A stretch of 64,000 nucleotides of DNA from Saccharothrix tamanrassetensis. GTDB taxonomy: Bacteria > Actinomycetota > Actinomycetes > Mycobacteriales > Pseudonocardiaceae. A model generated the notes under the pieces. The model saw only the letters and a program-made list of their open reading frames with translations, was not told where the DNA came from and did not search any database. Each line of letters opens with the position of its first letter. Positions within the stretch are counted from its first letter, which is position 1. Of the stretch, positions 39,828 through 48,867 are shown one piece after another. Where the stretch lies: the NCBI RefSeq assembly GCF_014203665.1, contig NZ_JACHJN010000003.1, positions 620,001 through 684,000 on the forward strand. The letters run 5' to 3'. Both the position numbers and the translations under genes were made by a program.

Positions 39828-41558
39828 CTACTTCTTCGGCGTGATGGTGATGGGCAGTTCCACCCGCGCCGGCGGGACCTGGCCGGAGGTGGCCGTGCCG
39901 GTGATGGTGCCGCTGCTCGACTTCGGGCCGGCGAGCAGCCGGAAGACGAACGTCACCGAGGCGCCGGCGGGCAGGTCCTGCCCCGCCGTGCACGTCACCG
40001 TGCCCTTGCCCGCCGGGCATCCCACGATCTGCGCCATCTCGCCGTCGAACCGCACCAGTGGCCCGCGGCGCAGGTTGCCGCCGGGCCCGACCACCTGGAC
40101 GCCCTCGGGCAGGGAGAGCACGAGTGTCGCCGGGGGAACGGGAGTCCGGCCGGTGTTGCGGAGGGTGATCGGCAGGTCGGTCGGTGGTCCGCCGGTGGTG
40201 ATGGCGAACCCGTCGGGCACGACCGCCACCAGTGGTTCCGGAGCGGGGTTCGCCGGGGGTTCGCCGGGGACCGTCCCGCCCGGCGGGACCGACGTGGACG
40301 TGCCGCCGGTGGGCGCCGTCGTGGTGGGGGAGTTCGGGTCGGAGGTCGTGGACGGGCCGGTCGGCGACGTCGTCGTGGTCGTGGTCGTGGTCGAGCCCTG
40401 CTGGCTCACGTTCGGCGTGGGCGGCGCGGCCTCGGCCGGCGGGACGGCGGTCTGCTGCCCGACGCCCAGGCTCCACACGACGGCGACCACCGCTGCGGTC
40501 GTGGAGGCTCCCGCGCCGAGCCAGTGCGAAGTCGACGTGACCGTGCCGGCCGTGCCGGCCGCAGTGGCCGCAGTGGCCGCAGTGGCTTCCGTCGCGCCCA
40601 CGGTCGCCAGGTAGCCGGAGGTGCCGACACCGAGCACCAGCGGCGCGATGACCGCCCGCATCGTGCCGTTGACGTCGGCCAGCTCGTCGGCCAGGGCGCG
40701 GCAGTCGACGCACTTGTCCAGGTGGGCGCCCACCTGGGCGCTCTCCCGCCGGGCGAGCCCCCGGCGGGTCCACGCGCCGAGCTTGGCGACGGTGGCCCGG
40801 CAGCGGTTCGACGGGGTGCGCGCCAGGTGGGCCTGGAGGTAGGCCTTCTTGAGACCTTCGCGGGCACGGTGGGCGAGCGCGGCGGCGCTGTTGGCGGTGA
40901 GTCCCATCAGCGGCGCCAGTTCGGCCGGGGACTGGCCTTCGACCTCGGTCTGCCACAGCACGGTCTGCCAGCGTTCGGGCAGGCTGGCGAACGCCTTCGT
41001 GGCCAGCGAGCGCTCCAGCATCGCCACCGCCGGGTCGTGGAACGGCACGGCGGTGACGTCCTCGACGCCCGACACCGCCGTCACGTCGTCGGCCAGCCGC
41101 ACCCGCTTCTCCCGCCGCGTCCGGTCGTAGGCGGTGTGCCGCAGCGCGGCGAACAGGTAGGCGCGGAACGCCGAGTCCGGGCCGCGCCCGGCGCGCAGCG
41201 TGTCGAGCACCTTGGCGAACGCCTCCGACACCAGGTCGTCGGCTTCGGCGCTCGACCAGGCCAGCTGCCGGGCGAGGTTCCGCGCGGCGTGCACGTGGCG
41301 CTCGTAGAGCTGCCCGTACGCCCCGGTCGCCCCGCTGCGCACGGCCTCGATCAGCTCGGCGTCCGAGGGCGGTCGGGGCGGTCCGGCGGCAGGCTCCGCC
41401 TGCGGGGTTCCCCCAGCTTCCGGAGCCTTTGCGGCCTCCCCAGCTTCCGGGGCCTCCGCAGCCTCCGGGCGGAGGGTCCGGTCGAGGTCGCCGCGCAGGG
41501 CGGCCACGTCGGCGGTCAGCCACCGGTCCAGGTCCTGCTCGTCGGGCTGGCCGATCAC
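39828..41558 (-). CDS. ECF sigma factor fused to zinc-finger anti-sigma and extracellular domain
   Basis: 576 residues in one chain: Ala/Glu/Pro-rich N-terminus; sigma region 2 (about 68-140, AYGQLYERHVHAARNLARQLAWSSAEADDLVSEAFAKVL); region 4 (about 187-237, FASLPERWQTVLWQTEVEGQSPAELAPLMGLTANSAAALAHRAREGL). A zinc-finger anti-sigma motif follows (HLDKCVDC, His279, Cys283, Cys286), then membrane helices (about 302-320 and 350-366), a Thr-rich stalk (about 388-445) and a beta-sandwich domain of DUF11/CARDB type. The sigma domain would be held at the membrane by its own anti-sigma. GTG 41558 has GGGAGG. It lies 104 bp downstream of the channel gene in the same direction. Confidence 0.9.
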   Translation of the reverse strand: MIGQPDEQDLDRWLTADVAALRGDLDRTLRPEAAEAPEAGEAAKAPEAGGTPQAEPAAGPPRPPSDAELIEAVRSGATGAYGQLYERHVHAARNLARQLAWSSAEADDLVSEAFAKVLDTLRAGRGPDSAFRAYLFAALRHTAYDRTRREKRVRLADDVTAVSGVEDVTAVPFHDPAVAMLERSLATKAFASLPERWQTVLWQTEVEGQSPAELAPLMGLTANSAAALAHRAREGLKKAYLQAHLARTPSNRCRATVAKLGAWTRRGLARRESAQVGAHLDKCVDCRALADELADVNGTMRAVIAPLVLGVGTSGYLATVGATEATAATAATAAGTAGTVTSTSHWLGAGASTTAAVVAVVWSLGVGQQTAVPPAEAAPPTPNVSQQGSTTTTTTTTSPTGPSTTSDPNSPTTTAPTGGTSTSVPPGGTVPGEPPANPAPEPLVAVVPDGFAITTGGPPTDLPITLRNTGRTPVPPATLVLSLPEGVQVVGPGGNLRRGPLVRFDGEMAQIVGCPAGKGTVTCTAGQDLPAGASVTFVFRLLAGPKSSSGTITGTATSGQVPPARVELPITITPKK

Positions 41559-41662
41559 CGGACGCCTCCCCCTCGGTACGGTGTGTGAGGACTATCTTCC
41601 GGGACCATATAGAAGACCCGGCCGCCGGCTGCACCGACCAGCCCCCCGACCCGCCCGCCGGC

Positions 41663-44206
41663 TCAGGTGAACGCGACGACGTAGGTCAGCACGATGGCCA
41701 GGACGTAGGCCGGGTAGGCGATCCGGGCGGTGCGGGTCAGGGTCCGCTCCGCGTCGGTGTGGCCCTTCGACACCAGGCGTTTGCGCAGCATGGCGATGAG
41801 GACGCAGGTCGCCGCGAGGAAGATGAAGGCGTAGTAGCCCCATTCCAGCGCCACGGTGTAGCTGACCGACGGGAGCTGGGACGTCACGTTGTTCAGCAGG
41901 ACGGCGGTGCTCAGGATTGCCGTCACGCCCATCGACACCGGGGCCGCGCCGTCGTTCGCCTTGAAGAACAGCGACAGGTAGGTGACGCCGATCAGCAGGA
42001 TCAGCGGCAGCAGGTTCTTGACCAGGAACGGGACGACGTCGCGGGCCACCTGCACCTCGGCGGTGTACTGGCTGTAATAGACGCCGGTCGCCGCACCCGT
42101 GGCCAGGGCGTCGCCCAGGGCGTCGCTGCTGCCCACCGTGCGCTGGAAGAACCGGGCGGACTCGGCCTGCCAGTTGGGGATGGCGTTGATGTCCGCCTCG
42201 GCGTTCGTGCCGCTGCGCAGGTAGTCCTCGGGCGACTGGTTGAGGATCTCCTTGTCGGTGACGTAGACGACCTGGTCCGCGGTCCGGGTCCGGTTCTGCA
42301 ACAGGACGTCCAGGTGCTGCCGGTCGAACGGGAAGCTGCGGAAGTCGAAGCTGTTCTTGAAGCGGTCCGCGACCCGGTAGAGCCGGTAGGTGTGGCCGTC
42401 CTCGGTCACGTCGCGCAGCGGGGTGCCCAGCTTCAGGTCGGGCTTGACGGCGTTGACGAACGTCACGTCGGACGCCACGTGGTCGCCGGTGTACTTGAGC
42501 CACAGGAAGAAGTCGACGAAGTAGGTGCCGTCGCGGGAGTCCAGGTCGCGGACCTCGTTGAGGTTGATGCCGGTCGCCACCACCTGGCGGCGGGTCAGGT
42601 AGCGGTCCGCGACGGCCACCACGGTGCCGTTCGCCAGGCCCTTGCGCAGCGCCTCGTCCGACGGCGGCTCGTAGATGGTCAGCTGCACGGGGGCGGAGAC
42701 GAGCCTGGTGCCGTCGCTGGTCACGAAGGAGACCGACATCTGGGCCGAGCCGGTCGGGTTGAAGTACAGCGGACCCAGCAGGGCGGGGAAGGAGTTCTTC
42801 TTGTCCTTCAACGACAGCAGCGCGTCGCGGATGCGGCGGCGGTCGTCGGTGCGGTTCCGCCCGTAGTCCAGGCCGCCGGTGCGCATGGCGTGCAGCCCGA
42901 CGTTGAGCGCCTGGCGGGCGGTCGCGGCCGGCCACAGCGGCCGTTCGCCGTAGCGCTGCTCGAAGTCCTTCGCCCACACCAGGGCCGGGCCGGACAGCGA
43001 GTCGGGGGCCAGCGGGGTGCCGAGGAACAGGTCGGCGGTGAACAGGCCGGGTCGGCCGCGCTCCCGTTCGGCCGCCAGCAGGGTGTCGTGGAACGCCTGC
43101 GTGCCCATCGACGCCGTGCCGAGGATCGGGGCGGTGACGCCGGCCTCGCGGAGGCGTTCGACCACCTCCGCGCCGTGGGCCTCGTCGGCGGCCAGCACGA
43201 TCGGTGCGGCCGGGTCCTGACGGGTGAGCGCGTCGACGGTGCCGTCCAGGGACGCGTCCGAGATCGGCAGTTCGGCGGTGACGGTGCCGAAGGCGCCGAA
43301 CGACGTCACGAACCCCTCGTGCGCGGACTGCCCGGACTCGTCGTCGGCGTAGGCGATGGCGGCCGTCCTCGCGCCCAGCACCCGGGCGGCGTAGACGGCC
43401 AGGAAGTCGCTCTGCGTGCGGTTGCCGAACATGCTGCGGAAGTACCAGTCGTTGTGGTCGGTGATGCGGGGTGAACTCGCGGTCGGGGTGATCGCGGGGA
43501 TCCCGGCGGCGCGGTAGACCGGTGCGGCGGCCAGCGCGGTGTCGCTGGTCCCGTGGCCCACCACGAACAGCACCCGGCCCTCGCGGACGATCTCCTCGGC
43601 GATGCCGCGTGCCTTGTCGGGTCGGTCGGCGTCGTCGTACACCAGCAGTTCGACCGGGTGCCCCTGCACGCCGCCGGCGTCGTTGACCTCGTCGAGCCGC
43701 ATCCGCAGGCTGCGTTCCACGTGGGCCGAGTTCACCGCGCCCGGGCCGGTCAGCCCGGCCACCAGCGCGACGTGCACCGGCTCGCCGCCTTCCCCACCCG
43801 AGGCCGACCAGACGCCGACCGCCCCGGAGAGCACCAGCGCGGCCAGCCCGACGGCCACCCACCTGCGCGGGCCGAACCGGCTGGTCCGCGGTCGCGCGGT
43901 GGCCCCCGGGCGGGGCGGCTCGACCAGGTGCCCCACCTCGGCCGGGGGGCGGCCCTCGACCCGCCGCAACGCCTTGAGCGCGCGGTCGGTCGCCGGGTCG
44001 GTGGTGAGCCGGTAGGCCCGTTCCAGGCAGAACCGCCGTTCGGCGTCGTCGGTGACCACCTCGGCCAGCCAGCGCCAGGCCGGTTCGTACTCGCGGTCCT
44101 CGGCCAGCGCGGCGCACAGCAGCTCCCTCGCCCGCGCCGGCTCCGATTCGCGCGACCTGATCGCCTGGTGGGTCAGCGCGACCGCGCTGACGGGTTCCTG
44201 TGACAC
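41663..44206 (-). CDS. TPR - amino-acid-binding (LivJ-like) - pentameric ligand-gated ion channel fusion
   Basis: 847 residues. Residues 18-84 are TPR-like (ARARELLCAALAEDREYEPAWRWLAEVV), followed by a membrane helix at about 115-134 and an ABC-type branched-chain amino-acid-binding domain at 144-512 (VHVALVAGLTGPGA, VNDAGGVQGHPVELLVYDDA). The channel extracellular domain is at about 525-720 (TYFVDFFLWLKYTG) with the Cys-loop/Pro-loop signature FPFDRQ at 625-630. The M1-M4 helices are near 722-747 (with the conserved Pro), 755-777, 786-806 and 826-846. A predicted ligand-gated channel with a second, covalently attached ligand-binding module. GTG 44206 follows GGAAGG; a longer frame to 44305 exists. 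Confidence 0.88.
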   Translation of the reverse strand: MSQEPVSAVALTHQAIRSRESEPARARELLCAALAEDREYEPAWRWLAEVVTDDAERRFCLERAYRLTTDPATDRALKALRRVEGRPPAEVGHLVEPPRPGATARPRTSRFGPRRWVAVGLAALVLSGAVGVWSASGGEGGEPVHVALVAGLTGPGAVNSAHVERSLRMRLDEVNDAGGVQGHPVELLVYDDADRPDKARGIAEEIVREGRVLFVVGHGTSDTALAAAPVYRAAGIPAITPTASSPRITDHNDWYFRSMFGNRTQSDFLAVYAARVLGARTAAIAYADDESGQSAHEGFVTSFGAFGTVTAELPISDASLDGTVDALTRQDPAAPIVLAADEAHGAEVVERLREAGVTAPILGTASMGTQAFHDTLLAAERERGRPGLFTADLFLGTPLAPDSLSGPALVWAKDFEQRYGERPLWPAATARQALNVGLHAMRTGGLDYGRNRTDDRRRIRDALLSLKDKKNSFPALLGPLYFNPTGSAQMSVSFVTSDGTRLVSAPVQLTIYEPPSDEALRKGLANGTVVAVADRYLTRRQVVATGINLNEVRDLDSRDGTYFVDFFLWLKYTGDHVASDVTFVNAVKPDLKLGTPLRDVTEDGHTYRLYRVADRFKNSFDFRSFPFDRQHLDVLLQNRTRTADQVVYVTDKEILNQSPEDYLRSGTNAEADINAIPNWQAESARFFQRTVGSSDALGDALATGAATGVYYSQYTAEVQVARDVVPFLVKNLLPLILLIGVTYLSLFFKANDGAAPVSMGVTAILSTAVLLNNVTSQLPSVSYTVALEWGYYAFIFLAATCVLIAMLRKRLVSKGHTDAERTLTRTARIAYPAYVLAIVLTYVVAFT

Positions 44207-44431
44207 GGGAGAGGCCTTCCGGAGTCGATCGGGCCGCGCGTGATCGGCACGTGCCGCTGATCGGACTATCGGCGCATCCGGGGCCGGCCGGTATCGCTCG
44301 ATCAACTGAAACCCGCCGGCCGGGACCGCTGCCTTCGCGCCACCGGGAGTTCGGGCGGCTGCGACGGGTCCCGGGGCCGCCGACGCGCGGCGGGGGATCG
44401 GCCTGTCCTTTGTGGACGCTCTCCGGCGGGT

Positions 44432-45175
44432 TCACCGGTTCGCCCGGCTGTTGCCGGACGTGGTGTCGTGGATGGTCAGGGAGCCGTCGATGACCGCCTG
44501 GGCCACGTCCAGCAGCTTGCGGTTGGTGGTGCGGGCGTGCGAGCGGAGGGCGGCGAAGGCGGCGTCCACCGGGATCCGGAGTCGTTCGGCCAGCACGCCC
44601 TTCGCCTGTTCGATCAGGACCCGGCTGTTGAGCGCGGTCTGGAGCTGTTCGGTGACGACCTCGTGCCGGCGCACGATGCGCTCGTGCAGGATGCCGATGG
44701 TGGCCATGTCGGCCAGCCCCTGCCCCAGTTCCAGCGCCGACGCGCTCAACGCGCCGGTGGTGGAGGTGAACACGCTCATGGTGCCGATGACCTCGTCGCG
44801 CAGCCTCATCGGCAGGGCGTGCACCCCTTTGAACCCGGTGTTCAGCGCGGCCTCGGTGAACTGCGGCCATCGGCCGTCGGGCTCGTCGAGGTCGGCGCAG
44901 CTCACCAGGGCCCCGTTGCGGTAGCAGTCCAGGCAGGGGCCCTCCGAGTTCTGCAACTGGAACAGCTCCAGCAGCCTGGCCTCCTCGCTGGAGGCCGCGA
45001 CCGTGGTCAGCGTGCCGTGGTGGTCGACCAGGAGCAGGCCGCAGGCCGTGACCCCCAGCAGGTCCGCGCAGCGGCGGGCGAGGAGGTCCAGGAAGTCGAT
45101 CAGGTCGAAGTCGGCCACCAGGGTGTCGGCCAGCATGATGAACGTCTCCCGCACATGTCGGTCCTGGGTTGTCAT
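44432..45175 (-). CDS. GAF-ANTAR regulator (RNA-binding antiterminator type), second of a pair
   Basis: 247 residues. The GAF domain (about 20-165) includes DLLGVTACGLLLVDHHGTLTTVAAS and NSEGPCLDCYRNGALVSCADL, with cysteines CLDC that could bind a metal or respond to redox. ANTAR domain (about 180-240): LQTALNSRVLIEQAKGVLAERLRIPVDAAFAALRSHARTTNRKLLDVAQAVI. ANTAR proteins bind paired RNA hairpins and prevent transcription termination. Its start overlaps the previous GAF-ANTAR gene by 4 bp. No obvious ANTAR hairpin pair was found nearby. Confidence 0.9.
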   Translation of the reverse strand: MTTQDRHVRETFIMLADTLVADFDLIDFLDLLARRCADLLGVTACGLLLVDHHGTLTTVAASSEEARLLELFQLQNSEGPCLDCYRNGALVSCADLDEPDGRWPQFTEAALNTGFKGVHALPMRLRDEVIGTMSVFTSTTGALSASALELGQGLADMATIGILHERIVRRHEVVTEQLQTALNSRVLIEQAKGVLAERLRIPVDAAFAALRSHARTTNRKLLDVAQAVIDGSLTIHDTTSGNSRANR

Positions 45176-45981
45176 CGGTCCTTGCCCTCCTCATTCCCGT
45201 CGCCGGGAGCATCGCCGTCCTCGGCGACCGCGAAACGCCGCGCCGCACGGTCCTGCCCGTCGCCGCCGAACCGCAACCGGCGGCCGACCACGTCGGCGGC
45301 CACCGCACCCAGCGGCCGGTCGCGGGCGAACGCGTGCGCGCGCAGCCGGGCCAGCGCGTCCGTGATGCTCAAGCCGAGCTGCACCGACACCATCCCGGCC
45401 GCTTGGTGCACGTGCGCGCCGTGCACGGCGAACCCGATGTCGAACAGCCGTGCCAGGGACGGGTTGATGTTGCCACTGCCGTCCAGGGCCAGCACCAGCA
45501 CGGTGTCGGCGCACACCAAGGCCCCGGACAACTCCCCGCGGCCGGGCAGGCCCGGCCGGTCGCGGTAGCAGGCCAGCACGCCGAGCTTGGCCGCGCCCGC
45601 CCGGACCGGCATCGCGATCACCGACCGCACGCCCAGCCGGGCCGCCTCGGAGGTGAACACCGGCCACCGGGCGCAGGCCTCCGGGGCCCGCAGATCGGCC
45701 GTCAGCACCGGCGCACCCCACGCGAACGCGTCCAGGCCGGGGCCTTCGCCGACCGTGGACTGGAGTTCGTCGAGCCGACGGCTGTGCTCGTCGGTGGCGA
45801 ACACGGGCTCGTGCGCCCCGCCGTCGCGCACCATGGACAGACAAGCACCGGTTGCCTCCGTCAGTTCGGCGCACACGACGCAGGCGTGCCGCACCGACAC
45901 CGGCTCGCCCTCCCGCCGGGCGAGCGCGTGCAGTCGCGCCCAGACCTGCGTCGACGGTTCACCCAACGCGTGGATCGCCAC
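45172..45981 (-). CDS. GAF-ANTAR regulator, first of a pair
   Basis: 269 residues. The GAF domain (about 25-165) contains GACLSMVRDGGAHEPVFATDEHSRRLDELQSTVGEGPGLDAF. ANTAR region (about 190-235): GFAVHGAHVHQAAGMVSVQLGLSITDALARLRAHAFARDRPLGAVAADVV, followed by an Arg-rich tail. The ANTAR recognition pattern (HQAAGMVSVQL..ALARLRAHA) differs slightly from its neighbour's (IEQAKGVLAERL), so the two may bind different RNAs or form a heterodimer. Tandem GAF-ANTAR genes with a 4-bp overlap suggest one signalling unit. Confidence 0.9.
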   Translation of the reverse strand: MAIHALGEPSTQVWARLHALARREGEPVSVRHACVVCAELTEATGACLSMVRDGGAHEPVFATDEHSRRLDELQSTVGEGPGLDAFAWGAPVLTADLRAPEACARWPVFTSEAARLGVRSVIAMPVRAGAAKLGVLACYRDRPGLPGRGELSGALVCADTVLVLALDGSGNINPSLARLFDIGFAVHGAHVHQAAGMVSVQLGLSITDALARLRAHAFARDRPLGAVAADVVGRRLRFGGDGQDRAARRFAVAEDGDAPGDGNEEGKDR

Positions 45982-46139
45982 GGCGTGGCCCCCCGCGGTT
46001 CACGTCGGCCATGCCCGCCTCCCACCGCCCACCTGCCCGCGGATCGCCGCACCTGTGCGGGTCGGCGAGCGGCGCTGCCACCAACTGACGGGCCTGGCAC
46101 CGCGGTGGACGCCATCGCGCGGTACGACCCCGTGCCCGG

Positions 46140-47156
46140 TCACGGCGGGCCGTCCCGGGCCGGCTGGAACGCCCGGATCCGCTCCACCAGCGCGCGTGCA
46201 CCGGGGTGCGCCTTGCGGCGGGCGGCCTCGTTGCGCAACGGCCGCAGCCGATCGGCGGTGCGGGTCGACACCAGCTGCCCGCACAGCGTGACCACCTGCT
46301 CGCCCAGGGCCACGCCGGCGTCCACCTGGTCGTCCAGCAGGTAGCAGGTGGCCAGCGAGATCAGGCTGAACGCCCGGCTGCGCGCCATGTCGGGGCCGAA
46401 GCCGTCGACCGCCTCCTCCAGCGCGGGCACCGCGAGGGCCACGTGCCGGGGGTCGACGGTCTGCGCCAGCTCGGTGCGGACCACACCGGTGATCGCCGCC
46501 CGGTCGGCGGCGGTGAAGAACGCCACCCACCCCGGCAGCGGGCCGTCCCCGGCCGGCGTGCCGCCCACCCGGGCCAGCAGCGCCACGGCGTCGTGCTCCG
46601 CGCCCAGCCGGGCCAACGCCCACGCCTGGTTGGCGTTGAGCAGCGCCACCTCCAGTGCCGAACTCGTCCGGGCGGCCCGTTCGCCGAGCTGGAACTCGGC
46701 CAGCGCCCGGGCGGTCGCGCCGCCGTGCAGCCGCACCCGGCCCATCCGGTAGTAGACGTTGGCGGTCAGCGACGCGTTGCCGACCGAGGCGGCCAGTCGC
46801 AGCGCGGTGGTGAAGTGCCGGAGCGCCGCGTCGTCCAGGCCGGTGTCGAAGGACGCCCACCCGGCGAGGTTGTGCAGGTCCGCCACGGCGGTATGCAACG
46901 GGACGACGACCTCCCCGGCGCCGGGGAGGTCCAGCAGCGCGACGGCCGACGGCAGGCGCGCCACCGCCGCCGCCCTGGAACGGCCACCGCCGTAGCGGTA
47001 GTCCAAGGCCCGCAGACCGCTGGTGAACGCTTCCAACTCCGCTACGTCGGCTGCTGTCACCCGCGGTGGTCCACTCCCGCCTGGTTCCCTTCCCGGTGGT
47101 CCCTTCCTGGGTTCCTCGGGATCGTCCACGGCCCCAACGGGTTCGGGCCCGAGCAT
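46140..47156 (-). CDS. TPR-type helical protein lacking the usual N-terminal DNA-binding domain
   Basis: 338 residues. From about residue 33 (VTAADVAELEAFTSGLRALDYRYGGGRSRAAAVARL) it matches the helical sensor half of a large Streptomyces-type XRE regulator family, including the LHNLAGWASFDTGLDDAALRHFTTALRLA repeats. The expected XRE helix-turn-helix before that block is replaced by a Pro/Gly-rich leader (EPVGAVDDPEEPRKGPPGREPGGSG). No helix-turn-helix was found upstream in any minus-strand frame. It may be a stand-alone partner protein or a truncated regulator. Confidence 0.7.
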   Translation of the reverse strand: MLGPEPVGAVDDPEEPRKGPPGREPGGSGPPRVTAADVAELEAFTSGLRALDYRYGGGRSRAAAVARLPSAVALLDLPGAGEVVVPLHTAVADLHNLAGWASFDTGLDDAALRHFTTALRLAASVGNASLTANVYYRMGRVRLHGGATARALAEFQLGERAARTSSALEVALLNANQAWALARLGAEHDAVALLARVGGTPAGDGPLPGWVAFFTAADRAAITGVVRTELAQTVDPRHVALAVPALEEAVDGFGPDMARSRAFSLISLATCYLLDDQVDAGVALGEQVVTLCGQLVSTRTADRLRPLRNEAARRKAHPGARALVERIRAFQPARDGPP

Positions 47157-47594
47157 CGCTCACCTCCGGCAGACGCCAACCACGGGCAGTCCGCCGAGGT
47201 CCGGAGCGGCACGTACGGGGCTAAGCGTCCCACGTACGTGGCCGTACCACCGGTCAGCTGAACCCGAACGGGCTAGTGGAAGTGCGTACGACCACCCGAT
47301 AGGCGTGCGGCTTCGCTCTCACCGGGTGGCAACCGCCCGCGTCATGCGCGACAGGGGCGGTTCCACCGAGCGGTGTCCGACGAGACCGGGTCGTTCCACG
47401 CACCTCGTGGTGAACGCCATCGGCTCACTGGAGCCCTGACTGTTCGACGGCCGTACCGGCCCTTGGGGTGGTGAGGTGCACGTGGTCCGGAGCCGATGCG
47501 GCACTCCCGACAAGCGCGACACTACACCCGTTTTCCCTGGTCGGACGATCACGCACGGGTGGCCTTCGCCGGTGTCGTTCACCGCGGTCGGCGG
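47157..47594. other. 438-bp interval without a gene
   Basis: No coding frame with family similarity or ribosome site. A 7-bp inverted repeat CCACCCG/CGGGTGG (47292-47298 with 47323-47329) is the only structure noted; it could be the 3' end hairpin of the desaturase gene or a regulatory site. Confidence 0.45.
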
Positions 47595-48548
47595 TCAGGC
47601 CGTATTGCCCTTCAGGTTGCGGGCCAGCCGTTCCGGCTTCGGCCAGCGGACCCTGGTGGCCCAGCCCAGCAGCTCGAAGCCCCGGATCAGCCGGGCCGAG
47701 ATGTCGAGCTGGCCGCGCCGGACGCCGTGCCGGGCGCAGGTCGGGTCGGCGTGGTGGGAGTTGTGCCACGACTCGCCCATGGACAGGATCGCCAGCGGCC
47801 AGAAGTTCGCCGACTTGTCCCGCGCGGTGAACGGCCGGTCGCCGATCATGTGGCAGATCGAGTTGACCGACCAGGTCACGTGGTGCAGCACGGCGACGCG
47901 GACCAGGCTCGCCCAGAAGAACGCGGTCAGCGCACCCCACCAGCTCATGCTGATCAGGCCGCCGGCGAGGGCGGGCGCCAGCAGGGTGACCGCGGTCAGC
48001 ACGGGGAACAGGCGGTCGACCCGCTGGATGTCCCGGTCGGCGAGCAGGTCGGGGGCGAACCGGGCGGCGTTGGTCTGCTCGCGGTCGAACATCCAGCCCA
48101 TGTGCGCGTGCCAGAAGCCCTTGGCCAGCGCCCGGCCGGAGGTGCCGAACCGCCACGGCGAGTGCGGGTCGCCCTCCCGGTCGGAGAACGCGTGGTGCCG
48201 GCGGTGGTCGGCGACCCAGCCGACGACCGGGCCCTGCATGGCCATGCTGCCGGTGACCGCCAGCGCGATCCGCAGGCCCCGGTTGGCGGTGAACGCGCCG
48301 TGCGTGAAGTACCGGTGGAAGCCGACCGTCACGCCCAGGCAGGTCAGGGTGTAGAAGAACGCGGCCAGGCCGATGTCGACCCAGCCCAGTCCCCAGCCCC
48401 AGGCCAGCGGCACGGCCGCGGCCAGCGCCAGGGCCGGCACCACGGCGAACAGCTTGACCAGGAACATCTCGGTCGAGGACTTCTCGCCCGCCAGCATCGG
48501 CTGCGGCGACCCGGGGGCGCGGTCGTGGGGGAGGGTGGTCCGGTTCAT
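47595..48548 (-). CDS. Fatty acyl-CoA desaturase (delta-9 type)
   Basis: 317 residues, a membrane di-iron desaturase. The three histidine boxes are in order: HRYFTH (first), HRRHH (second) and HNSHH (third, in ILSMGESWHNSHHADP), with an additional His in AVLHHVTWSVNSICH. Hydrophobic segments flank the boxes. It introduces a double bond into acyl chains, adjusting membrane fluidity. Length and TVGFHRYFTHGAF match stearoyl-CoA-desaturase-like proteins. ATG 48548 has GGAGGT 8 nt upstream; a longer frame to 49049 is antisense to the next gene. It is divergent from 48868 across a 319-bp promoter region in which nothing else was recognised. Confidence 0.93.
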   Translation of the reverse strand: MNRTTLPHDRAPGSPQPMLAGEKSSTEMFLVKLFAVVPALALAAAVPLAWGWGLGWVDIGLAAFFYTLTCLGVTVGFHRYFTHGAFTANRGLRIALAVTGSMAMQGPVVGWVADHRRHHAFSDREGDPHSPWRFGTSGRALAKGFWHAHMGWMFDREQTNAARFAPDLLADRDIQRVDRLFPVLTAVTLLAPALAGGLISMSWWGALTAFFWASLVRVAVLHHVTWSVNSICHMIGDRPFTARDKSANFWPLAILSMGESWHNSHHADPTCARHGVRRGQLDISARLIRGFELLGWATRVRWPKPERLARNLKGNTA

Positions 48549-48867
48549 CGAGCGGTACCTCCGTGCGTGCGGTGGTGGGTCTCCCGCCGCCGGGGTCCTG
48601 GGCGATCGAGTGGGGAGGACGACAGCCGGCGCAGCAGCCGGAGCGATTGCCCTCGGGAACGTCGAATACCCGCTGGCCCGGGGGCGAAACCGGCGGGCTC
48701 GCGGCGTTCGCGCCGGACCGTTCCGGCGGTTGGCGGGCACGGGGAGCTCCCCGGTGGCGTAGCGTGGGGCGTACCGAGGGTATGTCGAGCGCCGGTGGTC
48801 GAACCGGTGTCGCCTTGGGCGCACGACGAACCGGTCGGCTGGTCCGGCCGGAGGCGGGAGCGCCGGG

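Noticed and set aside
40545..40600. Short tandem GCAGTGGCC repeats as a CRISPR-like or microsatellite feature
   Set aside because: They encode an Ala/Thr-rich membrane-linker stretch of the sigma-fusion protein; there are only a few units and no spacers. No CRISPR array was seen anywhere in the window.
41592..45308. 1238-codon minus-strand frame covering the channel gene in another register
   Set aside because: Arg/Gly/Pro-rich nonsense; the 41663-44206 frame has recognisable domains throughout.
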